Program-made: the position numbers and the translations under genes
Notes under the pieces: model-generated
The model's database searches: none
Told to the model about the DNA's origin: nothing
Seen by the model: the letters and a program-made list of their open reading frames with translations, nothing else
DNA from: Limimaricola sp964022235
GTDB taxonomy: Bacteria > Pseudomonadota > Alphaproteobacteria > Rhodobacterales > Rhodobacteraceae
Assembly (NCBI RefSeq): GCF_964022235.1
Contig: NZ_CAXHZL010000002.1
Coordinates: 310,001 to 374,000, forward strand
Length of the DNA stretch: 64,000 bases
Direction: 5' to 3'
Part shown: piece after piece, positions 24,517 to 32,535 of the stretch
Position numbering within the stretch: the stretch's first letter is position 1
How the letters are laid out: each line of letters starts with the position of its first letter

Positions 24517-24969
24517 ATGGTCACCACCATCGGCACATCGAGCGACATGGCCAAGATGGTCGAGAACTTCATCCTTCTCGAACACGATGCCATCGCGGCC
24601 TACGGGACCACGATCGAGCGGCTCGAAAGCCCGGCCCACAAGGCCAAGGTCGAGGAATTTCGCCAAGACCACCTGCGCCACCTGTCGGACCTTACCGCGC
24701 TGGCGGGCCGGGTCGGCGCCAATGTCCCCCGAGAGGGCGACATGAAGGAGCTGCTCACCACCGGCAAGATCAAGCTCGCCGACATGGTCGGTGGCGATGG
24801 CGCGATCCTCAAGGCGATGGCCACCAACGAGATCGACACGATCAGCGCCTACCAGCATGCCGTGGACAACGAGGCCGTGCCCGCCACCGACAAGGAGCTG
24901 TTCCGCCGCGGTCTCGCGGATGAGCGCAAGCACAAGGACTGGATGGATCAGGCCGCCAAGGCCGCCTGA
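24517..24969 (+). CDS. ferritin-like domain protein (DUF2383/PA2169-like)
   Basis: 150 residues from ATG at 24517 with GGAGGAAG ahead. All-helical, with four paired Glu/His segments: LLEHDAIAAYGTTIERLE, EEFRQDHLRHLSDLT, ATNEIDTISAYQHAVDN and GLADERKHKDWM. These are spaced as in the ferritin-like four-helix bundle family of stress proteins and could bind two metal ions, but the function is untested in general. Cytoplasmic. It lies between ald and an azoreductase, suggesting a stress or redox role by neighbourhood only. Confidence 0.7.
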   Translation: MVTTIGTSSDMAKMVENFILLEHDAIAAYGTTIERLESPAHKAKVEEFRQDHLRHLSDLTALAGRVGANVPREGDMKELLTTGKIKLADMVGGDGAILKAMATNEIDTISAYQHAVDNEAVPATDKELFRRGLADERKHKDWMDQAAKAA

Positions 24970-24985
24970 GACCCCCACAGACGAA

Positions 24986-25012
24986 AACGGCCGGTGCATC
25001 GCACCGGCCGTT
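24986..25012. terminator. bidirectional terminator
   Basis: Perfect 12-bp inverted repeat AACGGCCGGTGC / complement with a 3-base loop, between the convergent ferritin-like and azoreductase genes, with an A-run on one side. Confidence 0.75.
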
Positions 25013-25032
25013 CCGCGTTCAGACCTTCGACA

Positions 25033-25566
25033 TCAGGCCGCGATCTGTTGCACCAGTGCGGGCACCTTGGCGCGGGCATCGTTGATCGCCTTGGCACGCG
25101 CCTCGGGCGAGAGCGCCACGCCTTCGACCCGGAGCACCGTCACATCGGTGATGCCGATGAAGCCCAGCACCTGTCGCAGATAGGGCTCGACGAAATCGGT
25201 CGTGCCATCATGCACGCCGCCGGAGGCATAGACCACGATGGTGCGACGCCCGCCTGCGAGGCCCTGCGGGCCTTCGGCGGTGTACTGGAACGTCTTGCCC
25301 GCCACCGCGACGCTGTCGATCCAGGCCTTGAGCTGGTGCGGGATCGCGAAGTTGTACATCGGCGCGCCGATCACCAGCGTGTCGGCGGACAGAAGCTGTT
25401 CGACCGCGTCGCCGGTAAACGCCGCCTCGCTCGCCGCATCGGCGAGATCGCGGCGCAGAACCTCCGTGTCGCCCTGCGCCTTGAGCTCGGCCACGATGGC
25501 CGCCGTCAGGTCGCGCGAGACCGAGTTCTCACCGAGGATGGAGCTGTCGATATGCAGGATGGTCAT
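25033..25566 (-). CDS. azoR: FMN-dependent NADH-azoreductase, short form
   Basis: 177 residues versus about 200 for the family. The flavodoxin-like fold is evident in LHIDSSILGENSVSRDLTA, VIGAPMYNFAIPHQLKAW, GKTFQYTAEGPQGLAGGR and LGFIGITDVTVLRVEG, all conserved in AzoR. The missing length falls in the surface helix region between residues 45 and 55, where family members carry an extra 20-residue segment. The enzyme reduces azo bonds and quinones with NADH and protects against thiol stress. Start ATG with AAGGACC ahead. Confidence 0.85.
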   Translation of the reverse strand: MTILHIDSSILGENSVSRDLTAAIVAELKAQGDTEVLRRDLADAASEAAFTGDAVEQLLSADTLVIGAPMYNFAIPHQLKAWIDSVAVAGKTFQYTAEGPQGLAGGRRTIVVYASGGVHDGTTDFVEPYLRQVLGFIGITDVTVLRVEGVALSPEARAKAINDARAKVPALVQQIAA

Positions 25567-25662
25567 GTCGCAATGGTCCTTGTTTGAAGCTGTACCTTAC
25601 GTAGGGGCGCACAGTGGCGCCGTGAATTCCACGTCTGCGCACATGACCTCTGCTGTGGCCGC

Positions 25663-26100
25663 TCAGACCTCGCGCGGCTTCAGCAGATCGCGGATATCGG
25701 TGAGCAGTTCTTCCTGCGTCGGCCCCTTGGGGGCGTTCGGCACCGGTTCGCCCTTCTCGACGGCGGCGTCCTTGATCCGGTTCACCGCCTTGACCAGCAG
25801 GAACACCACCCATGCGATGATCAAGAAGTTGATGCAGGCGGTAAGGAAGGCCCCATAGGCAAAGATCGCGGCTCCGCTTTCGCGCGCGGCCTCGAGCGAG
25901 GCCCCGGCAGGCACATCGCCCGAAAGCACGACATACATCGAGGTGAAGTCGATGCCGCCCAAGATCAGCCCGATCACCGGGTTGATCAGATCGTTGACGA
26001 GGCTCTGGACGATGGCGGTGAAAGCGGCGCCGATGATGATGCCGACCGCGAGGTCCATCACGTTGCCCTTGGCGATGAAATTGCGGAATTCCTTGATCAT
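25663..26100 (-). CDS. mscL: large-conductance mechanosensitive channel
   Basis: 145 residues: MIKEFRNFIAKGNVMDLAVG, GIIIGAAFTAIVQSLVNDL (helix 1 with the GxxxG-like gate), NPVIGLILGGIDF, a periplasmic loop, AFLTACINFLIIAWVVFLLV (helix 2) and a cytoplasmic charged tail ending LLTDIRDLLKPREV. This is MscL, the homopentameric safety valve opened by membrane tension. The gate residues around ten to thirty look normal. ATG preceded by AGGAGACACC. Confidence 0.95.
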   Translation of the reverse strand: MIKEFRNFIAKGNVMDLAVGIIIGAAFTAIVQSLVNDLINPVIGLILGGIDFTSMYVVLSGDVPAGASLEAARESGAAIFAYGAFLTACINFLIIAWVVFLLVKAVNRIKDAAVEKGEPVPNAPKGPTQEELLTDIRDLLKPREV

Positions 26101-26168
26101 CGGTGTCTCCTGACTGGTTGTGCCGCGAACCTAACGCAGCCGGGCCGCGCGACCATGCCCGACCATGC

Positions 26169-26199
26169 AAAAGGGGCAGACCCTGCGGCCCGCCCCTCT
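26169..26199 (-). terminator. probable pheT terminator
   Basis: On the minus strand an AGGGGC/GCCCCT stem with a GC-rich loop is followed by TTTTGC, 22 bases after the pheT stop. The stem is short and partly mismatched, so this is a moderate call. Confidence 0.5.
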
Positions 26200-26219
26200 C
26201 CTTCGTCTCCGTCGCCCGC

Positions 26220-28613
26220 TCAGCCGCGCAGCTCGCCGCCCGTGGCCTTGGCCACCTTGTCGACGATCTTGGCACCCACGGCCTCGATCTCCTTTTCGGT
26301 GAGCGTGGCCTCGGTGGGCTGCAGCCGCACCGTGATTGCCACCGACTTGCGCCCCTCGCCAAGGCTGCCGCCTTGGAACTGGTCGAAGACCCGCACGTCG
26401 GAGATCAGCGCCTTGTCGGCACCCTGCGCCGCGTTCACCAGCGTCAACGCTTCGACCTCGGCATCCACCACGAAGGCGAAATCGCGTTCGACCGGCTGCA
26501 GCGACGGCGGTGTGAAGGCCGCGCGCGCGGCCCCGGTCTGACGCGGCAGCGGCACCTCTTCGGGGAAGAGCACGAAGGCGACCGCCGGGCCCTTCACATC
26601 GAGCGCGGCAAGCACGCGTGGGTGCAGCTCGCCGAAGACGCCCAAGACCTTCTTGGGGCCGAGGCAGATCCGCCCGTGGCGGCCCGGATGCCACCAGCCC
26701 TCGCCCCCGCGCAGGATCTGCACCTTGGCAGGTGCGCCCATCGAGGCCAGCACGGCTTCGGCATCGGCCTTGGCGTCATAGAGGTCCACCGGGCGCGAGG
26801 CCCCATGCACGTCCTTGGGCCCGGTCCGGCCCGTCAGCAGACCCGCCACGGCGAGCTTCTGCTCGCCCGGCTCACCGCCCCAGAACACGTGCCCCGCCTC
26901 GAACAACGCCAGATCGCCGGTGCCGCGCGCCTGATTACGCGCCGCGGCACGCAAGAGGCCCGGCAGCAGATCGGGGCGCATGTGGCTCATCTCCGACGAG
27001 ATCGGGTTTTCGAGCCGGGTCGCGTCCGAGCCACCGCCGAACAGCGCCGCCGCCTCGGCGTCGATGAAGCTGTAGGTGACGCATTCGTCGTAGCCGAGGG
27101 CTGCGGTCGTGCGCCGTGCCTTGGTCAGCCGGGCCTGCATCGGCGTCAGCACCGGCTGGGCCACGCCCTCGGGGCGGGGCAGCGGCACGCCCTTGAGCTT
27201 CGACAGCGAGGCCACGCGCGCGACCTCCTCGACAAGATCGGCCTCGCCCTGGATGTCCGAGCGCCACGCGGGGACATGCGCCATCTCGCCGTCGAGCCGG
27301 AAGCCGAGCCGGTCGAGCGTCTGGCGCTGCTCCTTGGTCGGGATCTCCATGCCGACGATCCGCGTCACCGCCTTGGGATCGAAGCGGTAGGCGCGGCTGG
27401 TGTCGGGGGTGGAGCCCGCGATCGCCATCTTCGACGCCTCGCCGCCCGCGTGATCGACGATCATCCGCACCGCGATCTGCAGGCCGGTGGTGACGAAATC
27501 GGTGTCGATGCCACGCTCGAACCGCTGGCGCGCGTCCGAGTGGATCTTGAGCGCGCGGCCCCCGAGTGCGATCTGCACCGGGTTCCACAAAGCGCTCTCG
27601 ACGAAGACGTTGGTCGTCTCCTCGGTGACGCCGGTGTCGGCCCCGCCCATGATGCCCGCGAGGCTCTCGACGCCGTTGTCGTCGGAGATGACGATCATGC
27701 CCTTTGCCAGCGTGTACTCCTTGTCATCGAGCGCGGCAAAGCTCTCGCCCCCCGCCGCCCGGTGCACCCGCAGATTGCCCGCGACCTTGTCGGCGTCGAA
27801 GACGTGCAGTGGCCGGTTCAGGTCATAGGTGATGTAGTTGGTCACATCGACGAGAAAGCTGATCGGGCGCAGGCCGATGGCGCGCAGCCGGTCCTGCAGC
27901 CACTCGGGCGAGAGGCCGTTCTTGACGCCGCGAATGAGACGACCGGCGAAGATCGGGCAGCCGTCGCGGGTGTCGGGGGCGATCTCGACGCCGATGGGGC
28001 AGTCGTAGCCGCCCTGCACCGCGTTGACCTCGAGCGGCTTCAGCTTGCCAATGCCGCGCGCCGACAGGTCGCGCGCGATGCCGCGGATGCCGAGCGCGTC
28101 GCCGCGGTTCGGCGTGATCGCGATTTCGATGACGGGATCGACCTTGGCGGGGTCGTTCTCGGACAGCCAGTCGGCAAAGCTCTGGCCCACCTCGCCCGAG
28201 GGCAGCTCGATGATGCCCTCATGCGCGTCGCCCAGCCCCAGCTCTCGCTCCGAGCACATCATGCCGTGGCTCTCGACGCCGCGGATCTTGCCGACGCCGA
28301 TGGTGAAGTCGGGGCCGGGCACGTAGGTGCCGGGCCGCGCGACGACCACGGTGATGCCTTGGCGGGCGTTGGGCGCGCCACAGATGATCTGGTCTTCGCC
28401 GCCGGGCAGCTCGACGCGGCAGATCTGCAGCTTGTCGGCGTCGGGGTGGCGCTCGGCGGCAACCACCTTGCCCAGAACGAAGTCCTTGAGTGCTGCGGCG
28501 GGGTTCTCGACGCCTTCGACCTCGAGCCCGAGATCGGTCAATGCCTCGGCGATTTCGTCCACGCTTGCCGTGGTGTCGAGATGGTCCTTGAGCCAGGAGA
28601 GGGTGAATTTCAT
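26220..28613 (-). CDS. pheT: phenylalanine--tRNA ligase beta subunit
   Basis: 797 residues, standard for PheT. N-terminal MKFTLSWLKDHLDTTASVDE, tRNA-binding-like domain (CGAPNARQGITVVVA), the B3/B4 editing region, B5 domain (YRFDPKAVTRIVGMEI), the pseudo-catalytic core (ISSEMSHMRPDLLPGLL) and the C-terminal anticodon-binding FDX-ACB domain (PSLQPVERDFAFVVDAEVEA). Forms a heterotetramer with PheS and charges tRNA-Phe. Separated from pheS by a small exported-protein gene, unusual for pheST. Confidence 0.96.
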   Translation of the reverse strand: MKFTLSWLKDHLDTTASVDEIAEALTDLGLEVEGVENPAAALKDFVLGKVVAAERHPDADKLQICRVELPGGEDQIICGAPNARQGITVVVARPGTYVPGPDFTIGVGKIRGVESHGMMCSERELGLGDAHEGIIELPSGEVGQSFADWLSENDPAKVDPVIEIAITPNRGDALGIRGIARDLSARGIGKLKPLEVNAVQGGYDCPIGVEIAPDTRDGCPIFAGRLIRGVKNGLSPEWLQDRLRAIGLRPISFLVDVTNYITYDLNRPLHVFDADKVAGNLRVHRAAGGESFAALDDKEYTLAKGMIVISDDNGVESLAGIMGGADTGVTEETTNVFVESALWNPVQIALGGRALKIHSDARQRFERGIDTDFVTTGLQIAVRMIVDHAGGEASKMAIAGSTPDTSRAYRFDPKAVTRIVGMEIPTKEQRQTLDRLGFRLDGEMAHVPAWRSDIQGEADLVEEVARVASLSKLKGVPLPRPEGVAQPVLTPMQARLTKARRTTAALGYDECVTYSFIDAEAAALFGGGSDATRLENPISSEMSHMRPDLLPGLLRAAARNQARGTGDLALFEAGHVFWGGEPGEQKLAVAGLLTGRTGPKDVHGASRPVDLYDAKADAEAVLASMGAPAKVQILRGGEGWWHPGRHGRICLGPKKVLGVFGELHPRVLAALDVKGPAVAFVLFPEEVPLPRQTGAARAAFTPPSLQPVERDFAFVVDAEVEALTLVNAAQGADKALISDVRVFDQFQGGSLGEGRKSVAITVRLQPTEATLTEKEIEAVGAKIVDKVAKATGGELRG

Positions 28614-28625
28614 GGGTTTGGCCCT

Positions 28626-29027
28626 TTACTGGTCGAGATCGGCGCGCAATGCGCGGAACGGGGTGCTCATGCAATCGCCGAGCGTCACGGAAAATCCGGT
28701 CGGAAACTCGGGGCGGTCAAAGGCCACCACAGCGCGGCCCCACATGGTCGAGCCGGTGCCGTCGGGACCGGTCAGGGTCGCGCCGCAAAAGCCATCGCCT
28801 TGGGCGATCCAATAGGCTTCGTGCACGCCACGCTGTTGCCAGTTACCCGCGAGGCCGGGGATGTAGAGACGCCCCTGTGCTCCGTCCTCGGTCGGGAAAG
28901 ACAGGATGGCGGTGTCGCCCTCGTCCGCCTCATAGGCGAGCGGGCCGAGGTCGGAGACCCACATTTCGTCGGCCAGAACCGGCCCGGCTACCGCGACGGC
29001 CAGCGCCGCGCAGAGGGGGATACGCAT
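28626..29027 (-). CDS. hypothetical exported protein within pheST
   Basis: 133 residues from ATG at 29027, with AGGGGGTGA as ribosome site overlapping the pheS stop; a GTG at 29036 would also overlap it. The signal peptide is MRIPLCAALAVAVAGPVLA. The mature part (DEMWVSDLGPLAYEADEGDT...) has cysteines at GFCGATL and GDCMSTPF that may form a disulphide, and a beta-rich pattern. No family is recognised. The gene is tightly packed between pheS and pheT and therefore probably co-expressed with them, but nothing links it to tRNA charging. Confidence 0.72.
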   Translation of the reverse strand: MRIPLCAALAVAVAGPVLADEMWVSDLGPLAYEADEGDTAILSFPTEDGAQGRLYIPGLAGNWQQRGVHEAYWIAQGDGFCGATLTGPDGTGSTMWGRAVVAFDRPEFPTGFSVTLGDCMSTPFRALRADLDQ

Positions 29028-29032
29028 GGTGA

Positions 29033-30091
29033 TCACCCCCTGAGCGTCGGCACGTCGAGCGCCGCGAAGCCATAGTGCTTGAGCCAGCGCAGGTCGCTCT
29101 CGAAGAAGGCGCGCAAGTCGGGGATGCCGTATTTCAGCATCGCCAGACGGTCGATGCCAAGGCCGAAGGCGAAGCCCTGGTACTTCTCCGGATCAATCCC
29201 GGCGTTCTTGAGCACCTTGGGATGCACCATGCCCGAGCCCAGCACCTCGAGCCAATCGTCGCCCTCGCCCACCTTCACGGTGCCGTCCTGCCACGAGCAC
29301 TGGATGTCCACCTCGGCCGAGGGCTCGGTGAAGGGGAAATGCGAGGCGCGGAAGCGGGTCCTCACGGACGTGCCGAAGAAGGCCGAGAGGAACTCCTCCA
29401 GCACCCATTTGAGGTTCGCCATGGTGATGTCGGTGCCGATGGCCAGCCCCTCGACCTGATGGAACATCGGGGTGTGGGTCTGATCGTAATCGGCGCGGTA
29501 GACGCGGCCCGGGCAGATGATGCGAATGGGCGCGCCATTGGCTTCCATCGAGCGGATCTGCACCGGCGAGGTGTGGGTGCGCAGCACGTGCGGCGGGCGG
29601 TCGTCGCCCTCGGCACGGTGGGTGTAGAAGGTGTCCATCTCGGCGCGGGCCGGGTGGTGGCCGGGGATGTTGAGCGCATCGAAGTTGTACCAGTCGCTCT
29701 CGATCTGCGGGCCCTCGGCCACCGAAAAGCCCATGTCGGCGAAGATCGCGATGACCTCCTCGGTCACTTGGCTGATCGGGTGGATCGTGCCTTGGCGCGC
29801 GGGCCGGGTGGGCAGTGTCACGTCGAGCCATTCGGCCTTGAGCCGCTGCTCAAGCGCTGCATCGGCAAGGGACGCGCGGCGGGCCGAGAGCGCGTCGGCG
29901 ATCTCGGTCTTGAGCGCGTTCAGCTTCGGGCCCTTCTCCTGACGCTCTTCGGCGCTCATGCCGCCGAGCGTCTTCATCAGCCCCGAGATCTCGCCCTTCT
30001 TGCCCAGCGCGCGCACGCGCAGATCCTCGATGCCCGCCTCGTCGCCGGCCTCGGCGATCAGCCCCAGATACCTATCCCGAAGATCATCCAT
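29033..30091 (-). CDS. pheS: phenylalanine--tRNA ligase alpha subunit
   Basis: 352 residues. The N-terminal coiled coil (LRDRYLGLIAEAGDEAGIED, then LGKKGEISGLMKTLGGM) is followed by the class II catalytic core: motif 2 TSPVQIRSMEANGAP, FHQVEGLAIG, and motif 3 GFAFGLGIDRLAMLKYGIPD. Supplies the active site of PheST. Preceded by a terminator at 30144-30179, so it has its own promoter rather than reading through from rplT. Confidence 0.96.
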   Translation of the reverse strand: MDDLRDRYLGLIAEAGDEAGIEDLRVRALGKKGEISGLMKTLGGMSAEERQEKGPKLNALKTEIADALSARRASLADAALEQRLKAEWLDVTLPTRPARQGTIHPISQVTEEVIAIFADMGFSVAEGPQIESDWYNFDALNIPGHHPARAEMDTFYTHRAEGDDRPPHVLRTHTSPVQIRSMEANGAPIRIICPGRVYRADYDQTHTPMFHQVEGLAIGTDITMANLKWVLEEFLSAFFGTSVRTRFRASHFPFTEPSAEVDIQCSWQDGTVKVGEGDDWLEVLGSGMVHPKVLKNAGIDPEKYQGFAFGLGIDRLAMLKYGIPDLRAFFESDLRWLKHYGFAALDVPTLRG

Positions 30092-30143
30092 GTCGTCACC
30101 CTTTTCTGCCGGTCCGGACTAGCAGCCCCGTCCAGATACGCAA

Positions 30144-30179
30144 GAAGCCGCGCGACCCCTTTGGGGGTGGCGCGGCTTC
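30144..30179 (-). terminator. rplT terminator
   Basis: GAAGCCGCGC at 30144-30153 pairs with GCGCGGCTTC at 30170-30179, the loop containing a further CCCC/GGGG pair; TTCTTGCG follows on the minus strand, 22 bases after the rplT stop. Confidence 0.7.
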
Positions 30180-30200
30180 CATTCAGTCTATCGCTTGGCC

Positions 30201-30563
30201 TTAGGCCAGAGCGGCGCGCGCCTTGTCGACGATCGCGTTGAACGCGTCGGGCTCGTGCACGGCGAGATCGGCGAGAACCTTGCGGTCCACTTCGATGCCA
30301 GCCAGCGACAGGCCGTTGATGAAGCGCGAGTAGGTCATCTGCTCGTCGAACGCACGGACACCGGCGTTGATCCGCTGGATCCACAGGGCGCGGAAGTTCC
30401 GCTTGCGGTTCTTGCGGTCGCGGGTCGCGTACTGGTTCGCCTTGTCGACGGCCTGCTTGGCCACCTTGAAGGTCTTGGAGCGACGATCGTAATAGCCCTT
30501 CGCCTGGTCAAGAATCTTCTTGTGACGGCGATGGGTGACGGTACCACCTTTGGTGCGGCTCAT
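30201..30563 (-). CDS. rplT: 50S ribosomal protein L20
   Basis: 120 residues, very basic: MSRTKGGTVTHRRHKKILDQ, AKGYYDRRSKTFKVAKQAVD, RNRKRNFRALWIQRINAGVR and MTYSRFINGLSLAGIEVDRK. L20 binds 23S RNA early in large-subunit assembly. Twelve bases follow rpmI, forming the rpmI-rplT pair; infC, usual upstream partner, is not here. Confidence 0.97.
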   Translation of the reverse strand: MSRTKGGTVTHRRHKKILDQAKGYYDRRSKTFKVAKQAVDKANQYATRDRKNRKRNFRALWIQRINAGVRAFDEQMTYSRFINGLSLAGIEVDRKVLADLAVHEPDAFNAIVDKARAALA

Positions 30564-30575
30564 ATCCGGATCTCC

Positions 30576-30776
30576 TTAGCGGGCGTAGGGCATCATCGGC
30601 TTGATGATCTTCTCATCAGCCTTGGCCAGAATCGTGGTGCCACGCGCGTCACGGATGAACTTGGTGGAGCGTTTGATCATGCCGTGGCGCTTGCCCGCCT
30701 GACCGGCCTTGATCCGGCCCGAGGCCGTCACCTTGAACCGCTTTTTGCAGCTCGACTTCGTCTTCATCTTAGGCAT
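30576..30776 (-). CDS. rpmI: 50S ribosomal protein L35
   Basis: 66 residues from MPKMKTKSSCKKRFKVTASG, with AGGGAGATGG at ideal distance. Ends GTTILAKADEKIIKPMMPYA, the conserved L35 tail. The frame extends 17 codons upstream without signs of coding. First gene of the rpmI-rplT operon. Confidence 0.97.
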   Translation of the reverse strand: MPKMKTKSSCKKRFKVTASGRIKAGQAGKRHGMIKRSTKFIRDARGTTILAKADEKIIKPMMPYAR

Positions 30777-30879
30777 TTCCATCTCCCTTCCGGAACGGTG
30801 GTGGGACCGCTCGCCTCGGCATGCCAAGTGGGCCGGACGAACGGGGTGAGCGCGCCGTATAGGCGGCGCGCGAGATCAA

Positions 30880-30906
30880 GGCAAGGGGGGCGGTGCCCCC
30901 CCTGCC
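30880..30906 (-). terminator. probable pyk terminator
   Basis: GGCAAGGGGGG at 30880-30890 pairs, with one mismatch, with CCCCCCCTGCC at 30896-30906, starting 13 bases beyond the pyk stop. A short TTGATC follows rather than a full T-run. Confidence 0.5.
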
Positions 30907-30918
30907 CTCATTCGAAGA

Positions 30919-32364
30919 TCACTCGGGGTCGGCGCTGAAGATCAGACGCTCGGAGCAGGGCGCCACGCGCAGGATGTTGGTGGTGCCCGGCGTGTTGAAC
31001 GGCACGCCCGCGGTCACGACGATCATGTCGCTCTCGGTGGCGAGGCCCTGCTCGCGCGCGGCGCGCGCGGCGGCGACCACGGCCATCTTGAAGCGGTCGA
31101 CCTCGCCGGTGACGACGCAGTTGGTGCCCCAGGTCAGGCACAGGCGACGCGCGGTGCCGCGGATCGAGGTGAGGGCGAGGATCGGCACGCGCGGACGCTC
31201 GCGCGCCACCAGCGACGCCGTGGTGCCCGACTGCGAGAAGCAGCAGATCGCCTTGACGTTGGTGGTCTCGGCGATCTCGCGCGCAGCGGCGACAATGCCG
31301 TCGGCGACCGAGTTGTGCGCGACCTTGCGCGAGCTGTCGATGATCTCGCGGTAGGTGGGATCGTTCTCGACCTCGCCCGCGACGTTGTCCATCGTGGCGA
31401 CCGCCTCAATCGGATACTGGCCGGCGGCCGATTCGGCCGAAAGCATGATCGCGTCGGCGCCCTCGTAGATCGCGGTGGCGACGTCGGAAACCTCGGCGCG
31501 CGTGGGCATCGGGCTCTCGATCATCGATTCGAGCATCTGGGTCGCGACGATCACCGGCTTGGCGGCAGCGCGGCAGCGACGCACGAGGCGCTTCTGGATC
31601 GGCGGCACGTTCTGCACGGGCAGCTCGACGCCCAAATCGCCGCGCGCGACCATGATGCCATCGGAGACAGCCAGGATCTCGTCAAAGGCCTTCACGGCGG
31701 CGGGCTTTTCGATCTTCGACAGGATGGCGGCGCGGCCGCGGCACAGCTCGCGCGCTTCTTCCACGTCGGCGGCGCGCTGCACGAAGCTCAGCGCCAGCCA
31801 GTCGACGCCGAGATCGCAGACGAACTCGAGATCCTTGCGGTCCTTTTCCGACAGCGCCGCCAGCGGCAGCACCACGTCGGGGACGTTCACGCCCTTGCGG
31901 TTCGAGATCGTGCCGCCGACGACGACTTCGCAATTGGCGAAATCGGCGCCGCAGTCCTTGACCTTGAGGCGGATCTTGCCGTCGTTGACGAGCAGCGAGG
32001 CGCCGGGCTCCAGCGCGTCGAAGATCTCCTTGTGCGGCAGCTGCACGCGGTTGAGGTCGCCCTCGGCAGCATCCAGATCGAGCCGGAAGTCGGCACCGGG
32101 CACCAGCTCTTCGGAGCCGTTGGCAAAGGCGCCGACGCGCAGCTTCGGCCCCTGCAGGTCGGCGAGAATGCCGATCGGCGTGTCGAGGTCTTCCTCGACT
32201 TGGCGGATGATCGCGTGGCGCACGCGGATTTCGTCGTGCGCGCCGTGGCTCATGTTGAGACGGAACACGTCGGCCCCGGCCTCGACCAGAGCGCGGATCA
32301 CCTCGTAGGTGCTCGACGCCGGCCCCAGCGTGGCCACGATTTTCACATTGCGATGGCGCTTCAT
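30919..32364 (-). CDS. pyk: pyruvate kinase
   Basis: 481 residues from MKRHRNVKIVATLGPASSTY, preceded by GAGGATCC. The pattern is complete: LNMSHGAHDE, ADLQGPKLRVG, catalytic KIEKPAAVKAFDEIL, MVARGDLGVELP, KPVIVATQMLESMIESPMPT and the C-terminal domain. It converts PEP and ADP to pyruvate and ATP, opposing pckA functionally. Its upstream region (32365-32535, divergent to hutG-like gene) holds a candidate operator at 32429-32442. The absence of an obvious allosteric fructose-bisphosphate loop was not assessed. Confidence 0.95.
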   Translation of the reverse strand: MKRHRNVKIVATLGPASSTYEVIRALVEAGADVFRLNMSHGAHDEIRVRHAIIRQVEEDLDTPIGILADLQGPKLRVGAFANGSEELVPGADFRLDLDAAEGDLNRVQLPHKEIFDALEPGASLLVNDGKIRLKVKDCGADFANCEVVVGGTISNRKGVNVPDVVLPLAALSEKDRKDLEFVCDLGVDWLALSFVQRAADVEEARELCRGRAAILSKIEKPAAVKAFDEILAVSDGIMVARGDLGVELPVQNVPPIQKRLVRRCRAAAKPVIVATQMLESMIESPMPTRAEVSDVATAIYEGADAIMLSAESAAGQYPIEAVATMDNVAGEVENDPTYREIIDSSRKVAHNSVADGIVAAAREIAETTNVKAICCFSQSGTTASLVARERPRVPILALTSIRGTARRLCLTWGTNCVVTGEVDRFKMAVVAAARAAREQGLATESDMIVVTAGVPFNTPGTTNILRVAPCSERLIFSADPE

Positions 32365-32428
32365 CAGAAGGATCCTCTCGACTGTCCCCATGGACGCGAT
32401 AAGTGTTCGACCGGGCAGCGGACAGGTC

Positions 32429-32442
32429 CGTTACCGCTACCA
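32429..32442. promoter_or_regulatory. operator-like site upstream of pyk
   Basis: CGTTACCGCTACCA matches 11 of 14 positions of a TGTTAGCGCTAACA-type LacI-family palindrome, 65 bases upstream of the pyk start. Similar half-sites occur upstream of pckA at 4592 and 4613, so one regulator could act on both genes. Confidence 0.45.
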
Positions 32443-32535
32443 GTGCCGGTTCGGCGCCGTTATTGCGCAAAATACGCCGCGTCACAACTGCCCGTAGGAC
32501 ACCTGAGCGAACGACAGCGGAGAACACCAGATTTC

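Noticed and set aside
23293..24999. 568-codon minus-strand open frame
   Set aside because: Antisense to ald and the ferritin-like gene; no recognisable domain.
26103..29075. 990-codon open frame on the plus strand
   Set aside because: It lies antisense to pheT and the start of pheS, is rich in Arg/His/Gly/Leu and has no domain; third-position G/C bias creates such frames in this genome.
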